Source: Hymenobacter psoromatis
GTDB taxonomy: Bacteria; Bacteroidota; Bacteroidia; Cytophagales; Hymenobacteraceae
NCBI RefSeq assembly: GCF_020012125.1
Contig: NZ_JAIFAG010000001.1
Span: forward strand, 620,001 to 684,000
Reading direction: 5' to 3'
Length of the DNA: 64,000 nucleotides
Shown here in pieces: positions 53,687 to 62,580 of the stretch. Numbering within the stretch: the first letter of the stretch is position 1; the number at the start of each line of letters is the position of its first letter. The notes under the pieces are model-generated. The model was not told the origin of the DNA. It searched no databases and saw only the letters and a program-made list of their open reading frames with translations. Both the position numbers and the translations under genes were made by a program.

Positions 53687-56167
53687 CTATTTCCCGTTCA
53701 GCTTCACATCCAGCATTTTCATAAAATACCCGCCCACCACCGAGCGGGCCTGGAAGCCGACTTGCTTGGCATCGGTGGTTTCGTGCCAGTCATTGAGGGG
53801 CACGCGGCTGGGGGTTTCGTTGGCAAACTGCCAGACCGGGGCCACCAGCGCCTCAAAATCGGCGCGGCTGCCAGCCAGCGTGGCGGTCCAGAGTATCCAG
53901 TCCGACTTGGTGTAGGTCTTGCGGCTATCGAGGGGTAGGCCGTATTTCTGTTGGTGCTTTAAGTAGAAAGCCACTTCTTGCTGCGCTACTTCGGGTGGAA
54001 AGATGTTCAGGCCGAGTATTTTGTCCCACACCAGGTTATACTTCTGGCTCCACGAGCCGGCGGGCTTGTCGAAGGTCAAGGCGTAGTGGTCGCCGTCCTG
54101 GGCCATCGTTACCCATTTTTTGGCCAGGTCGCGGGCCAGGGTGGTATACTCGTCAGCTGTTTTGGCATCGCCCATTTGCCGGGCCATTTGGCCGTAGCAG
54201 GCGATGCCCATAATGGCCTTAGCCGAGAGGTTAACGTTGCGGGCTAGGTGGCCGGCAAAGTCGTCGGTGCTGAGCTGGTTGGCCGGGTCGAAGCCATCGC
54301 GCTTCAGAAAGCTGACCCACTTGGTGAGGGTGGGCCAGTGCGCGCGGGCGAAGTCGGGCTTACCATCCATTTTCACCACCGCCGCCGTGATAATCAGCAT
54401 GTTGCCGGCTTCTTCCACTGGCATGTCCTCGCCGTAGGTCTGGCCGTTGGCCAGGGGGTAGGTGCCCACGTCGTGGGCCGGAAAGTCCTTTTTCCAGCGC
54501 CCCGACTCCGAATAGTCGAAGATAAAGCGCAGCATTCCCTTCGCCAGCTCGGTATTATAGAGCAGAAAAAGCGGCTCCGACGGATACGTAATGTCCACCG
54601 TGCCAATGGAGCCGTTGGAGAAGTTTTCTTTGGAAAAGAAAAATAGCTCACCCTTGGGGCCGGCTACCACCGTGTGCGCCGCAATGGCCTGGCGGTAAGC
54701 CAGCTGGCACAAGTCGGCGTATTGCCGGCCGCCGGCCGCCTGGGCATCGGCGTACATTTTTTTATCAAACTCGGTGGCCTTCTGGCGCAGGCGGGGGTAG
54801 TCGGTCTCGGCGGCTTGCAGGGCCTTATCCATCGTCATGGCCGGGTCGCGCCGCCACCAGGGCCGTAGGTTCTGGTCGAAGTACTGCACGGCATACTGCT
54901 CATCGTAGCCGAGCAGCAGGTGCTGCTCGGCGGGCGTGGCGGTTACCCGGCCCAAGTCGAGCACGGCGGCCTGGGCCACGCGCTGGGCTTGCGCGGGGTG
55001 GGCCGGGCCGGTGGGGGGTAGGGTGCCGGTTTTGGCAAATGCCAGCTTGAGCTGCTGCGGGTCGCCGCTAGCCAGCGCCGCCGCGCCGGGCGCGGCCAGG
55101 TAGGCGTAGCCCCAGTCGATGCGCACGTTGTCGCCGGCCGTGGCCAGCACGGGCTGCTGGGTGGTGCCCACGGCCCGCCAGCGCAGGCTGCCTGCCGCGC
55201 CGGGGCGGTCGGCCACCTCCTGGTAGGGCGTGTTGCTGGCCAGCGTGCCGGCCTCGGTTAGCAGTACCTGGGTGGGGTGCGCTTTGCCATCGGGTGCCGT
55301 GGCCGTGCAGGTGACGTAGCTAATAGGCCGGGCCAGGGTTTCCAGCTCATCGAGCAGCAGCGGCGATAAGAAGCTGACAGTCAGTATTACCGGGCCGGCC
55401 GCGAAGGTGTAGCTCGTCTGGGTGGCTGTCAGCGTCGCGGCCGTTTGGCGGGCCTGGGGCAGCGGGGCCGGGGTAGGGAGCGTTTCGTAGAGGCCCGCGT
55501 CGAGGTGCGCCCCGCCGTGGGGGTTCACGCAGTGCATGGCCAGCACGTTTTCGCCCTTGCGCAACGCGCCGCGCGCCGCCGCGGGCACCGCGAACCGGTC
55601 GTACTGGTCATTATAACCGGCCTGCTTAAGCAGCAGCACGCCATTGATATACACTTCCGCGTCGTCGTCGTGCAGTAGCAGCAGCGTCAGGGGCCCGGTG
55701 GGCGGCGCGGCCGGCAGCCCGATGGTGCGGCGCGCCCACACGTCGTGGGTGGTCCACTGCGTGCCGGGCTGCTTCGCGTCGTTGGTGAAGGGGGCCGGGC
55801 CGGTTTTCCAGCGGGCCGCCCCGGCAAAAGCCGGCTTCTCCCAGCCCGCCGCCGGGGCCGCAAACGTGTAGCGCGCCGCATACGGCCGCTCGGCCGCCGT
55901 CGGAATCAGGGCCCGGTACTGCGGCGGCGCCTGGCCCAAAAACTGGTAAGCGCGGCCATCTACCCGCACCACGCCTTCCAGGCTCTGCGGTGCGCCGGTC
56001 CAGTGCCGGGTAGGCCCGGCGGCCAGCGTATCCTGAAAAGCCCACACGCTGAAGTACGGGGTGTGCGTAACGAGGGGATAAGCCGGTGGGCGCAGCGTCT
56101 GGGCCCGCGCCGCGCCCGCGCCCAAAGTGCTCAGCGTGAGCACTACAATGGCTTTTTTACAAAGCAT
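53687..56167 (-). CDS. Secreted glutaminase-like protein (DUF5127-DUF4965-DUF1793)
   Basis: An 826-aa protein with signal peptide (VVLTLSTLGAGAARAQ). The N-terminal region (RPPAYPLVTHTPYFSVWAFQ, TRHWTGAPQSLEGVVRVDG) and C-terminal six-hairpin-like part (YPLANGQTYGEDMPVEEAGN; NLVWDKILGLNIFPPEVA; DWILWTATLAGSRADFEALV; PLNDWHETTDAKQVGFQARS) match the family named after fungal glutaminase A. In Bacteroidota such genes are often found in PULs, so the substrate may be a glycan rather than glutamine. Convergent with the GH43 genes. Confidence 0.85.
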   Translation of the reverse strand: MLCKKAIVVLTLSTLGAGAARAQTLRPPAYPLVTHTPYFSVWAFQDTLAAGPTRHWTGAPQSLEGVVRVDGRAYQFLGQAPPQYRALIPTAAERPYAARYTFAAPAAGWEKPAFAGAARWKTGPAPFTNDAKQPGTQWTTHDVWARRTIGLPAAPPTGPLTLLLLHDDDAEVYINGVLLLKQAGYNDQYDRFAVPAAARGALRKGENVLAMHCVNPHGGAHLDAGLYETLPTPAPLPQARQTAATLTATQTSYTFAAGPVILTVSFLSPLLLDELETLARPISYVTCTATAPDGKAHPTQVLLTEAGTLASNTPYQEVADRPGAAGSLRWRAVGTTQQPVLATAGDNVRIDWGYAYLAAPGAAALASGDPQQLKLAFAKTGTLPPTGPAHPAQAQRVAQAAVLDLGRVTATPAEQHLLLGYDEQYAVQYFDQNLRPWWRRDPAMTMDKALQAAETDYPRLRQKATEFDKKMYADAQAAGGRQYADLCQLAYRQAIAAHTVVAGPKGELFFFSKENFSNGSIGTVDITYPSEPLFLLYNTELAKGMLRFIFDYSESGRWKKDFPAHDVGTYPLANGQTYGEDMPVEEAGNMLIITAAVVKMDGKPDFARAHWPTLTKWVSFLKRDGFDPANQLSTDDFAGHLARNVNLSAKAIMGIACYGQMARQMGDAKTADEYTTLARDLAKKWVTMAQDGDHYALTFDKPAGSWSQKYNLVWDKILGLNIFPPEVAQQEVAFYLKHQQKYGLPLDSRKTYTKSDWILWTATLAGSRADFEALVAPVWQFANETPSRVPLNDWHETTDAKQVGFQARSVVGGYFMKMLDVKLNGK

Positions 56168-56334
56168 ATTTTAGGAAGTAGATGCGAACTCGCAGGCGCT
56201 ACCTGGTAGCTCTGAGGTTGCCGCAAGGTAGCGCCCGTGGGCGGTTATCGCCCTGCCCGACTCTCGCCTGATGGCCGGCCGCGGTTAAGGGTGCGCTTGC
56301 TACCTTAGCCCTCCATCTTTCCTACCCCTTCCGC

Positions 56335-57441
56335 ATGAAGAAACTATCCTGGCTGCTGCTGGGCCTGGCGCTGCTCGGCGCGCCGGCCGCGCAGGCGCAG
56401 AAAGTAAAGACCAAAACCAAGGGCGGCGCGGCCATGCTGGCCCCCGGCCAGGACGTGCGCTGGCCCCGCGCCAAAGCCAACGCCTGGTACCAGGCCCGCC
56501 CCTGGATGACGGGGGCCAACTTCATCCCCAGCACCGCCATCAATCAGCTCGAAATGTGGCAGGCCGCTACTTTCGACCCCACCACCATTGACAAGGAGTT
56601 GGGCTGGGCCGAGGGTATCGGCTTCAATACTATGCGTGTGTTCCTGCACGATTTGGCTTGGAAGGAAGACCCGGCGGGCTTCAAAAAGCGGCTGAACGAC
56701 TACCTAGCCATTGCCGACAAGCACCACATCTGCACCATCTTCGTCTTCTTTGATGATTGCTGGAACAAGGGCCCCAAAGCCGGCCCACAGCCCGCGCCCC
56801 GCGCCGGTATCCACAACTCGGGCTGGATGCAGGACCCCGGCGACCCCGCCTCGCGCGACTCGGCCACCTTCGTGCAATTAAGGCCCTACGTGACCGACGT
56901 GCTCACCAGCTTTGGCCACGATAAGCGCATCGCGCTCTGGGATTTATACAATGAGCCCGGCAACGAGGGCAAGGGCAATGCCTCGCTGCCGCTGCTGCGC
57001 AACGTCTTTGCCTGGGCCGAGGCCGTGCGCCCCGACCAGCCCCTGAGCTCGGGCCTCTGGAACCTAGATTTGCGGGTTCTCAATACCTACCAAGCTTTGC
57101 ATTCGGATGTCATTACCTATCACAACTATGGCGATGGCGTGGAGCAGCAGCACCTTATCGAGGCGCTCGAAACCCACGGCCGGCCGCTCCTCTGCACCGA
57201 GTACATGGCCCGGCCCCGCAACTCGCGCTTTGCTAATGTGCTACCCGTACTCAAAAAATACCACGTAGCCGCCATCAACTGGGGCCTTGTGGCGGGCAAA
57301 ACCAACACCAAGTACGCCTGGGATACGCCCCTGCCCGACGGCTCGGAGCCTAATGAGTGGTTTCACGAAGTGTTTCGCCCGGACGGCACACCCTACCGCC
57401 AGGACGAAACGGATTTGATTAAAAAGCTGACCAGCAAGTAG
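56335..57441 (+). CDS. Secreted GH5-like glycoside hydrolase (1,4-beta-xylanase type)
   Basis: A 368-aa TIM-barrel protein with signal peptide (LGLALLGAPAAQAQ). WMTGANFIPSTAINQLEMWQ and IGFNTMRVFLHDLAWKEDP start the barrel; the acid/base Glu is in LWDLYNEPGNEG, and the nucleophile Glu is probably in LLCTEYMARP. Proteins like this are often labelled 1,4-beta-xylanase in Bacteroidota. It lies at the far end of the PUL and fits a hemicellulose target. Long palindrome C2 begins 17 bases after its stop. Confidence 0.82.
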   Translation: MKKLSWLLLGLALLGAPAAQAQKVKTKTKGGAAMLAPGQDVRWPRAKANAWYQARPWMTGANFIPSTAINQLEMWQAATFDPTTIDKELGWAEGIGFNTMRVFLHDLAWKEDPAGFKKRLNDYLAIADKHHICTIFVFFDDCWNKGPKAGPQPAPRAGIHNSGWMQDPGDPASRDSATFVQLRPYVTDVLTSFGHDKRIALWDLYNEPGNEGKGNASLPLLRNVFAWAEAVRPDQPLSSGLWNLDLRVLNTYQALHSDVITYHNYGDGVEQQHLIEALETHGRPLLCTEYMARPRNSRFANVLPVLKKYHVAAINWGLVAGKTNTKYAWDTPLPDGSEPNEWFHEVFRPDGTPYRQDETDLIKKLTSK

Positions 57442-57457
57442 TTATACTTATATACAA

Positions 57458-57548
57458 CAGAACGTCAGGCTGAGCTTGCCGAAGCATCTCTACTGCTTCA
57501 TCCAACGAGGCGGTAGAGATACTTCGGCAAGCTCAGCCTGACGTTCTG
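57458..57548. repeat. Long palindrome C2
   Basis: The 39-bp arms (57458-57496, from CAGAACGTCAGGCTGAGCTT; 57510-57548, ending CAGCCTGACGTTCTG) differ at two positions, with a 13-base loop. Same core GAGCTTGCCGAAG as C1. It sits between convergent genes and may terminate both. Confidence 0.92.
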
Positions 57549-57568
57549 CTGTTTTTATCAGTTGTGCG

Positions 57569-58246
57569 CTATGCGTCCGGCAGCGTCGCCTCGTAGGTGT
57601 CGGCGTACTTGAAGTCTTCCAGCCAGTAATCAGAGCTGATAATATCAAATACCACGCTGTCAGCGGTTTTCTCACCCGGCGTGAGCTGCCACAGAATGGT
57701 TGGTGCCTCGGCAAACTCGCCGCCCGCCAGCTGCTCACTAAACAGGCGGTGCAGCAGGGCGTGGTCGGTGAGGCCCTGAGCCAGCAGGCGCAGCAGCGGC
57801 ACGGCCGGCTCCTGGTCGAGCACGGCCAAGTCGTCGGGGGTAGGGGCCGTGATTTTGACCTTGAACTCGACGGCCTGCGGGTGCGGAAACTTGCCGTTGT
57901 AGGCGGTATAGAGTAGCTGCGTGGCGTTGAAAAAAGCCGGGTGCAGCTTCATGGCGGGGTTTTCTTCCCAGAGCTTTTCGGTTTCCATCTGGTGGGCCAA
58001 CTGCTCTATTTGGCCTTCGGTCAGCTCATCGGCCAGCAGGTAGGTGAGCACGGCCTGAGCGGCGGCAGCGGGCTCCAGGTCGGTGAGGGCCATCTGGCAC
58101 ATCTCCTTCAGCTCGGCGGGGGGTAGGGCCGCGGGGTTGTCGTAGTCGAGCTGCGTGAGCAGGGCCAGATAGTCGGCGTTTTGCCACGCTTGGGGCAGCT
58201 CGGTCAGGTGTTGGAAGGAAAGTCGTTCGACGGTGTAGGTTGCCAT
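57569..58246 (-). CDS. Conserved hypothetical protein
   Basis: A 225-aa soluble, acidic protein (MATYTVERLSFQHLTELPQA). It has no signal peptide or TM and no catalytic motif I can name; helical N-terminal half and a mixed C-terminal half. A TTG two codons upstream is an unlikely start. The 90-base gap to the oxidoreductase gene on the same strand suggests possible co-transcription. Confidence 0.7.
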   Translation of the reverse strand: MATYTVERLSFQHLTELPQAWQNADYLALLTQLDYDNPAALPPAELKEMCQMALTDLEPAAAAQAVLTYLLADELTEGQIEQLAHQMETEKLWEENPAMKLHPAFFNATQLLYTAYNGKFPHPQAVEFKVKITAPTPDDLAVLDQEPAVPLLRLLAQGLTDHALLHRLFSEQLAGGEFAEAPTILWQLTPGEKTADSVVFDIISSDYWLEDFKYADTYEATLPDA

Positions 58247-58343
58247 GCGCAAAAAAACGGCGAGAGTAGTAAGTCGCCGCCCCTTTTACGCGAAAGGCCG
58301 GGCGGCAACCGAAATCCGGCCGCCGCCCGGCCCTACCCCCCGC

Positions 58344-59786
58344 CTACCAGCCCGTGCGGTACGTGCGCTTCACGAACTGATTCACGTCGTCTAAGTTGGT
58401 GATGCGCAGGTTTTTAGGGTCCCACAGCAGCTCGACGCCGCGGCCGGGGTAGTCCATACTGCCGCCCGGCCCGGTGGCGCGGGGCCGCTGAATGTCGTAG
58501 CCGCGAATGGCCAGGTTGGCAATCAGCAAAGCTTCAGTGAGCGGGCCGGCAATCTCGAAGGGCGAGCTGACGGCCATCTTGCCGTAGCCGGCCAGGCAGG
58601 CTTCCACCCACTGGCCGTAGTGGCCGTTGGCCTGGCCCGGCACGCGGGCCAGCGTCTGGGGCACCTGCACCTGCTGGGTGCGCGAGGTGGGCAGCAGGCG
58701 CGGGTTTTCGGAGTAGGTGCTGGCCATCATCTTGCCCTTGTCGCCGATGAACAGAATACCGTTGCCGCCGTCGCCAAACTTCTCGTTGGGCTCCAGCTCG
58801 TCGGGGCGCTCGGGCTGAATGCCGCCGTCCATCCAGTGCACCGTTACGGGGTGCTGGGTCTTGTCGGTTTGCGGAAATTTGAGGATGACGTGGCTCGACG
58901 GCGGGCAGCTGTCGGGGAAATAGCCGCGCTTAAACTCATCCACGTACACGCTGCCCACGCTGGCCTGCACGGCGCTGGCGTAGCCCAGGTTCAGCACCCG
59001 GAAGGGCGCTTCCACTAGGTGGCAGCCCATATCGCCGAGCGCGCCGGTGCCGTAGTCCCACCACCCGCGCCAGTTGAAGGGCACCAGCTTATCCACGAAG
59101 TTTTTGGCCGGGGCCGTGCCCAGCCATAGGTCCCAGTCGAGGGTAGCGGGCACCGGCGCGGCGGTCGTGGGCCACGGAATCCCCTGGGGCCACACCGGGC
59201 GGTCGGTCCAGCAATACACCGTGTGCACCTCCCCGATGGTGCCCGCGTCGTACCATTCCCGCAGTTGCCGCACCCCGTCGTTGGAAGCGCCCTGGTTGCC
59301 CATCTGGGTCACTACCTTGTACTTTTTGGCCGCCTCGGTGAGCGCGCGGGCCTCGTAGATGTCGTGGGTCAGCGGCTTCTGCACGTACACGTGCTTGCCG
59401 AGCTGCATGGCCGCCAGCGTAATAATGGCGTGGTTGTGGTCGGGCGTGGACACCGACACCGCGTCGATGTGCTTGCTCTCCTTATCCAGCATTTTGCGCC
59501 AGTCCTTGTAAAACTTCGCCTGCGGAAACGCCTTTACCGTGCGGGCAGCGCGGCTTTCGTCCACGTCGCAGAGGTAAGCGATGCGGGCCTTGCTGGTTTT
59601 GGCGAAGTTGGCGATGTCGCTCTCGCCCTTGCCGCCTACCCCCACGCCGGCCACCACCAGCTGGTCGCTGGGCGCGGTGTAGCCCTTGCCGCCCAGCACG
59701 AAGCGCGGAACAATAAAGAAAGCCGCCGCCGCGGTACCCTGCTTGACAAATTCGCGCCGCGAGGGCACTTCGGGAAGTTCACTCAT
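58344..59786 (-). CDS. Tat-exported Gfo/Idh/MocA-family oxidoreductase
   Basis: The 480-aa protein starts with a twin-arginine signal (SRREFVKQGTAAAAFF). The NAD(P)-binding fold follows: VVAGVGVGGKGESDIAN, AYLCDVDESRAARTVKAFP and VSTPDHNHAIITLAAMQLGK. The catalytic EKP motif reads VQKP, an E-to-Q change often seen in this exported subfamily. The C-terminal half contains DMGCHLVEAPFRVLNLG. Exported members act on sugars or sugar derivatives in the periplasm. Confidence 0.9.
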   Translation of the reverse strand: MSELPEVPSRREFVKQGTAAAAFFIVPRFVLGGKGYTAPSDQLVVAGVGVGGKGESDIANFAKTSKARIAYLCDVDESRAARTVKAFPQAKFYKDWRKMLDKESKHIDAVSVSTPDHNHAIITLAAMQLGKHVYVQKPLTHDIYEARALTEAAKKYKVVTQMGNQGASNDGVRQLREWYDAGTIGEVHTVYCWTDRPVWPQGIPWPTTAAPVPATLDWDLWLGTAPAKNFVDKLVPFNWRGWWDYGTGALGDMGCHLVEAPFRVLNLGYASAVQASVGSVYVDEFKRGYFPDSCPPSSHVILKFPQTDKTQHPVTVHWMDGGIQPERPDELEPNEKFGDGGNGILFIGDKGKMMASTYSENPRLLPTSRTQQVQVPQTLARVPGQANGHYGQWVEACLAGYGKMAVSSPFEIAGPLTEALLIANLAIRGYDIQRPRATGPGGSMDYPGRGVELLWDPKNLRITNLDDVNQFVKRTYRTGW

Positions 59787-60069
59787 AACCTGCTTGCAAA
59801 GAATGGGTGGGAGAAAAGAGGCTCCGGCTGCTGCGCGCTGTCGGAGGTATTTTGCGCTAAGCTAAAGCAATTTAGCCGATGCGGGCACTAGCGCACCTGC
59901 TCCGCCGCAAATCGCGCCGGCCCAGGCCCGGCGCTACCTTAGGCCGAACCACTGCTTCGGGCGTAAACGCTGGTAGCTGCCAGTCAGCTTATCCGGCCCG
60001 CCGCCGGCCGCGGCACATCTCTGGCCGGCCTGCTGCGTATCTCGGGGTAATTTTTCGTTTCTACTCCGA

Positions 60070-60978
60070 ATGGCCGATAACCTAATTGCCCTGGCCGGCG
60101 CTACCGGCGACCTGGGTTTCCGCATTGCCCAGCAACTCCTCGACCGCGGTGCTACCCTGCTGGTACTCGTGCGTCCCGGCAGCGCCGCCAAGCCCGAAAT
60201 AGCCCAGCTGCGCGCGCGCGGGGCGGAAATAATCGCAATCGAGCTGGCCGATAAAGCCGCCCTCACGCAGGCGCTGGTTGGCGTGGCCTGCGTGATATCA
60301 GCCCTCTCGGGCCTGCGCGCTACCATCGTGGATGCCCAAACCCACCTGCTCGCTGCCGCCGTAGCCGCCGGCGTGCCCCGCTTCATCCCCTCCGACTTCG
60401 CCATCGACTTCACGAAGCTTCCTGCTGGCAGCAACCGCAACCTCGACCTGCGCCGCGAGTTTGGCGGCATCCTCGATAAAGCGCCCATCCGGGCCACGTC
60501 CATCCTCAACGGCATGTTTATGGACCTGCTCACCGGCCAGGCCCCGGTCGTGCTGTTTCCCATCCGCCGGGTGCTTTACTGGGGTAGCGCCGACCAGCCC
60601 CTCGACTTCACCACCATCGCCGACACGGCCGCTTACACGGCCCTGGCCGCCCTCGACCCCACCACGCCCCGCTACCTGCGCATTGCTGGCCAAACGGCCA
60701 CCGTGCGCCGACTCCAGGCCGATGCCAGCGCCGCTACCGGCCGCCGCTTCGGTCGGCTGCGCGCCGGTGGCCTCTGGGTATTAAAACTCATGATTAATAT
60801 CACCCGCCGCCTCGCGCCGGCCCCCGGTGAGGTGTTTCCGCCCTGGCAAGGGATGCAGTATTTGCACAATATGTTCACCGGCCTACCCCGCCTGGAGCCC
60901 CTCGACAACGCCCGCTACCCCGCTATAAAGTGGACGAAAGTGCGCGAGGTGCTGACGCTAGCGGCCGCCCGCCCATAA
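60070..60978 (+). CDS. NmrA-like NAD(P)-binding protein
   Basis: A 302-aa atypical short-chain dehydrogenase: N-terminal Rossmann motif IALAGATGDLGFRIAQQLLD (GxxGxxG type), LVRPGS for nucleotide choice and the VPRFIPSDFAIDFTKLP segment seen in isoflavone reductase/NmrA relatives. No classic YxxxK dyad, so it may be a sensor or a reductase with another mechanism. Stands alone. Confidence 0.85.
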   Translation: MADNLIALAGATGDLGFRIAQQLLDRGATLLVLVRPGSAAKPEIAQLRARGAEIIAIELADKAALTQALVGVACVISALSGLRATIVDAQTHLLAAAVAAGVPRFIPSDFAIDFTKLPAGSNRNLDLRREFGGILDKAPIRATSILNGMFMDLLTGQAPVVLFPIRRVLYWGSADQPLDFTTIADTAAYTALAALDPTTPRYLRIAGQTATVRRLQADASAATGRRFGRLRAGGLWVLKLMINITRRLAPAPGEVFPPWQGMQYLHNMFTGLPRLEPLDNARYPAIKWTKVREVLTLAAARP

Positions 60979-61057
60979 GCTACTTGTACCACCACGGCGG
61001 CCCCGTGCGCCATCAAAACGACCCACTTAATTTCCCCCCTCTTCTTCTTAGTTAGCC

Positions 61058-61324
61058 ATGAAATTCCTGTCCATCCTCCTGGCCGCCCTCACCCTATCCG
61101 CCAGCGCCGCACTGGCCCAAACCGTGCTGCCCTCCGGGGGCGTGGCTCCCGCCGGGGGTACCATCACGCCCGGCACCGTGCCGGGCAGCCAGCCCCTCGT
61201 CACGCCTCCCATGCACGATGCCGGTAGCCCCCGCGCCCGCCGCCACAACGAGAAAGTGCCCGGCATGAGCCGCCGCGACGAAAAGCAGCTGCGCAAAATG
61301 GGCAGGGTAAAGCCCGGTTCCTAA
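61058..61324 (+). CDS. Small secreted protein of unknown function
   Basis: An 88-aa protein: signal peptide MKFLSILLAALTLSASAALA-Q, a Gly/Pro/Thr-rich middle and a very basic end (RARRHNEKVPGMSRRDEKQL, then RKMGRVKPGS). The mature part of about 67 residues is likely disordered. No recognised domain. Confidence 0.65.
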   Translation: MKFLSILLAALTLSASAALAQTVLPSGGVAPAGGTITPGTVPGSQPLVTPPMHDAGSPRARRHNEKVPGMSRRDEKQLRKMGRVKPGS

Positions 61325-61499
61325 GCTGCCCGGAAGCCAGCGCTGCGCATTGCCAGAATCTGGATAAATTCCTGTGGCTGTCTCCTGCTACCCATCGGCC
61401 AGGCATCTCGGCCACGCCGGAAACCTATGCCCAGCAGAAACCCACTCGAAACGCATCGGCTGCCTGTAAGGTGAGTTCGATAGGCTGCTTGGCAGCTCA

Positions 61500-61616
61500 A
61501 TAGTGGCGCATAAGCTGATGCTGATTACGCACAACACCCGCCACTTTGCTGATATGGTTGGTATCGTGTTGGAAGATTGGGTGCAGGAGTACGAAGACGG
61601 GCAGCAGGCGAAATAG
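61500..61616 (+). pseudogene. VapC (PIN-domain toxin) C-terminal remnant
   Basis: The 39-codon frame from 61500 to TAG 61614-61616 encodes HKLMLITHNTRHFADMVGIV, then LEDWV. This is the C-terminal motif of VapC PIN toxins (usually LxTxNTRHFxxIxGLxLExW). The N-terminal two thirds, the other active-site acids and any VapB are missing. It lies in a 375-base gap at the boundary to an AT-rich cassette and points to past mobile or toxin-antitoxin DNA here. Confidence 0.6.
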
Positions 61617-61732
61617 CGGTTCTGGTGTAGCTTGCTGCTGTGCATTAAGTGCAGCTATTAACGCGAGCTACAAGTCCGCGCCAACTTCGGAACACTCAAC
61701 CCTTTGACTGTTTATGAAGTATTGCAACTGTC

Positions 61733-61764
61733 TTCTCAACTTTGGCCCAGCTATTGTAACTTTG
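61733..61764 (+). promoter_or_regulatory. Promoter of the AT-rich cassette
   Basis: TTG (61733-61735), a 21-bp spacer and TAACTTTG (61757-61764) fit the Bacteroidota consensus. The ATG at 61770 starts five bases later, so the first gene would have a leaderless message. Confidence 0.55.
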
Positions 61765-61769
61765 TAACT

Positions 61770-61925
61770 ATGAACACTAACATTCCCAAGCCTACTGCTG
61801 ACAAGCCTGGTTCAAAAATAGTTACATGCTCATCTAGTCATGTAGTGCAAACAGGTGCTTTTCGTCCTGTGCAGCCGCAAGAGTTGGAGGCCAAGCGTCG
61901 TAAAGCCTATCCGTACTTGTTTTGA
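61770..61925 (+). CDS. Small protein, first gene of the AT-rich cassette
   Basis: A 51-aa protein (MNTNIPKPTADKPGSKIVTC) ending KRRKAYPYLF. A TTG at 61704 could add 22 residues, but the promoter lies inside that stretch, so ATG 61770 is preferred. No known domain. Its TGA stop overlaps the TTG start of the next gene (TTGA), so translation is probably coupled, as in toxin-antitoxin pairs. Confidence 0.55.
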   Translation: MNTNIPKPTADKPGSKIVTCSSSHVVQTGAFRPVQPQELEAKRRKAYPYLF

Positions 61926-62530
61926 TTCCACGCGATTTTCCGGGTAACGTTTACCCGTTCCGCTTTGTAGTTGAAAAGCCGCCTTATTCCCCAGGCGGCT
62001 TTTTGATTGAGCGGTATATCTGCCCGTTTCAAACTAAGAAGGGCCAACATTACATCATTCAGGCTGAAAAGTACCAACATCACATATATGTGCTGAAGTT
62101 TTACCTCAAACTTCATCGCTATGAGCGTGACCCAGAGGCTAAGTACGCCTACCAAACAAATGATGGTCCAGCGGAAGCTATTCGGATTTTGAATACTTGT
62201 CTAGCGGTAATGCTACAGATACTAAAACGAGACCCTTTGGCATCTGGCGGTTTTATTGGTACTCCGAAACCAGTCGAAATCGAAAAAAAACTAATTAACG
62301 TTCAGCGCTTTCGAATTTATTCGCAGCTAGCCAGCGATTTTTTCCCGCCTGAGCGTTGGAACCACCAGCATAGTCCTGAAACTAATGCTTACTTGTTGCT
62401 CAATAAAGCTGCCTTAGCCAAGTCTCCGAACTTACTTGAGGAAGCACAGGTAATGTTTCAAACTCTTTATCCAGAATTTTCTACTGCTACTACTTTACGT
62501 CCTGTGATACCTTTTGCTCAAATTGGGTAA
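61922..62530 (+). CDS. Protein of unknown function, second gene of the cassette
   Basis: A 202-aa soluble protein starting with TTG (no ATG nearby): IPRDFPGNVYPFRFVVEKPP. Visible features: beta-rich first half (GQHYIIQAEKYQHHIYVLKF), then an NTCLAVMLQILKRDPLASGG helix and a QRFRIYSQLASDF segment. The order (beta part, a helix ending in a glycine turn, then RxRxY) recalls the Bacteroidota DUF6934 family, but the match is by eye. Its start overlaps the stop of the 51-aa gene. Function unknown; toxin or effector of a two-gene module is a hypothesis. Confidence 0.6.
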   Translation: MIPRDFPGNVYPFRFVVEKPPYSPGGFLIERYICPFQTKKGQHYIIQAEKYQHHIYVLKFYLKLHRYERDPEAKYAYQTNDGPAEAIRILNTCLAVMLQILKRDPLASGGFIGTPKPVEIEKKLINVQRFRIYSQLASDFFPPERWNHQHSPETNAYLLLNKAALAKSPNLLEEAQVMFQTLYPEFSTATTLRPVIPFAQIG

Positions 62531-62580
62531 AAAAACAAGTAGACATCTGTAGTTCAATAAACCTATTCTGTTCATAAATT

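Noticed and set aside
61388..61645. Minus-strand frame of 85 codons over the VapC remnant
   Set aside because: No recognised motif; the plus strand carries the clear PIN-domain C-terminal signature instead.
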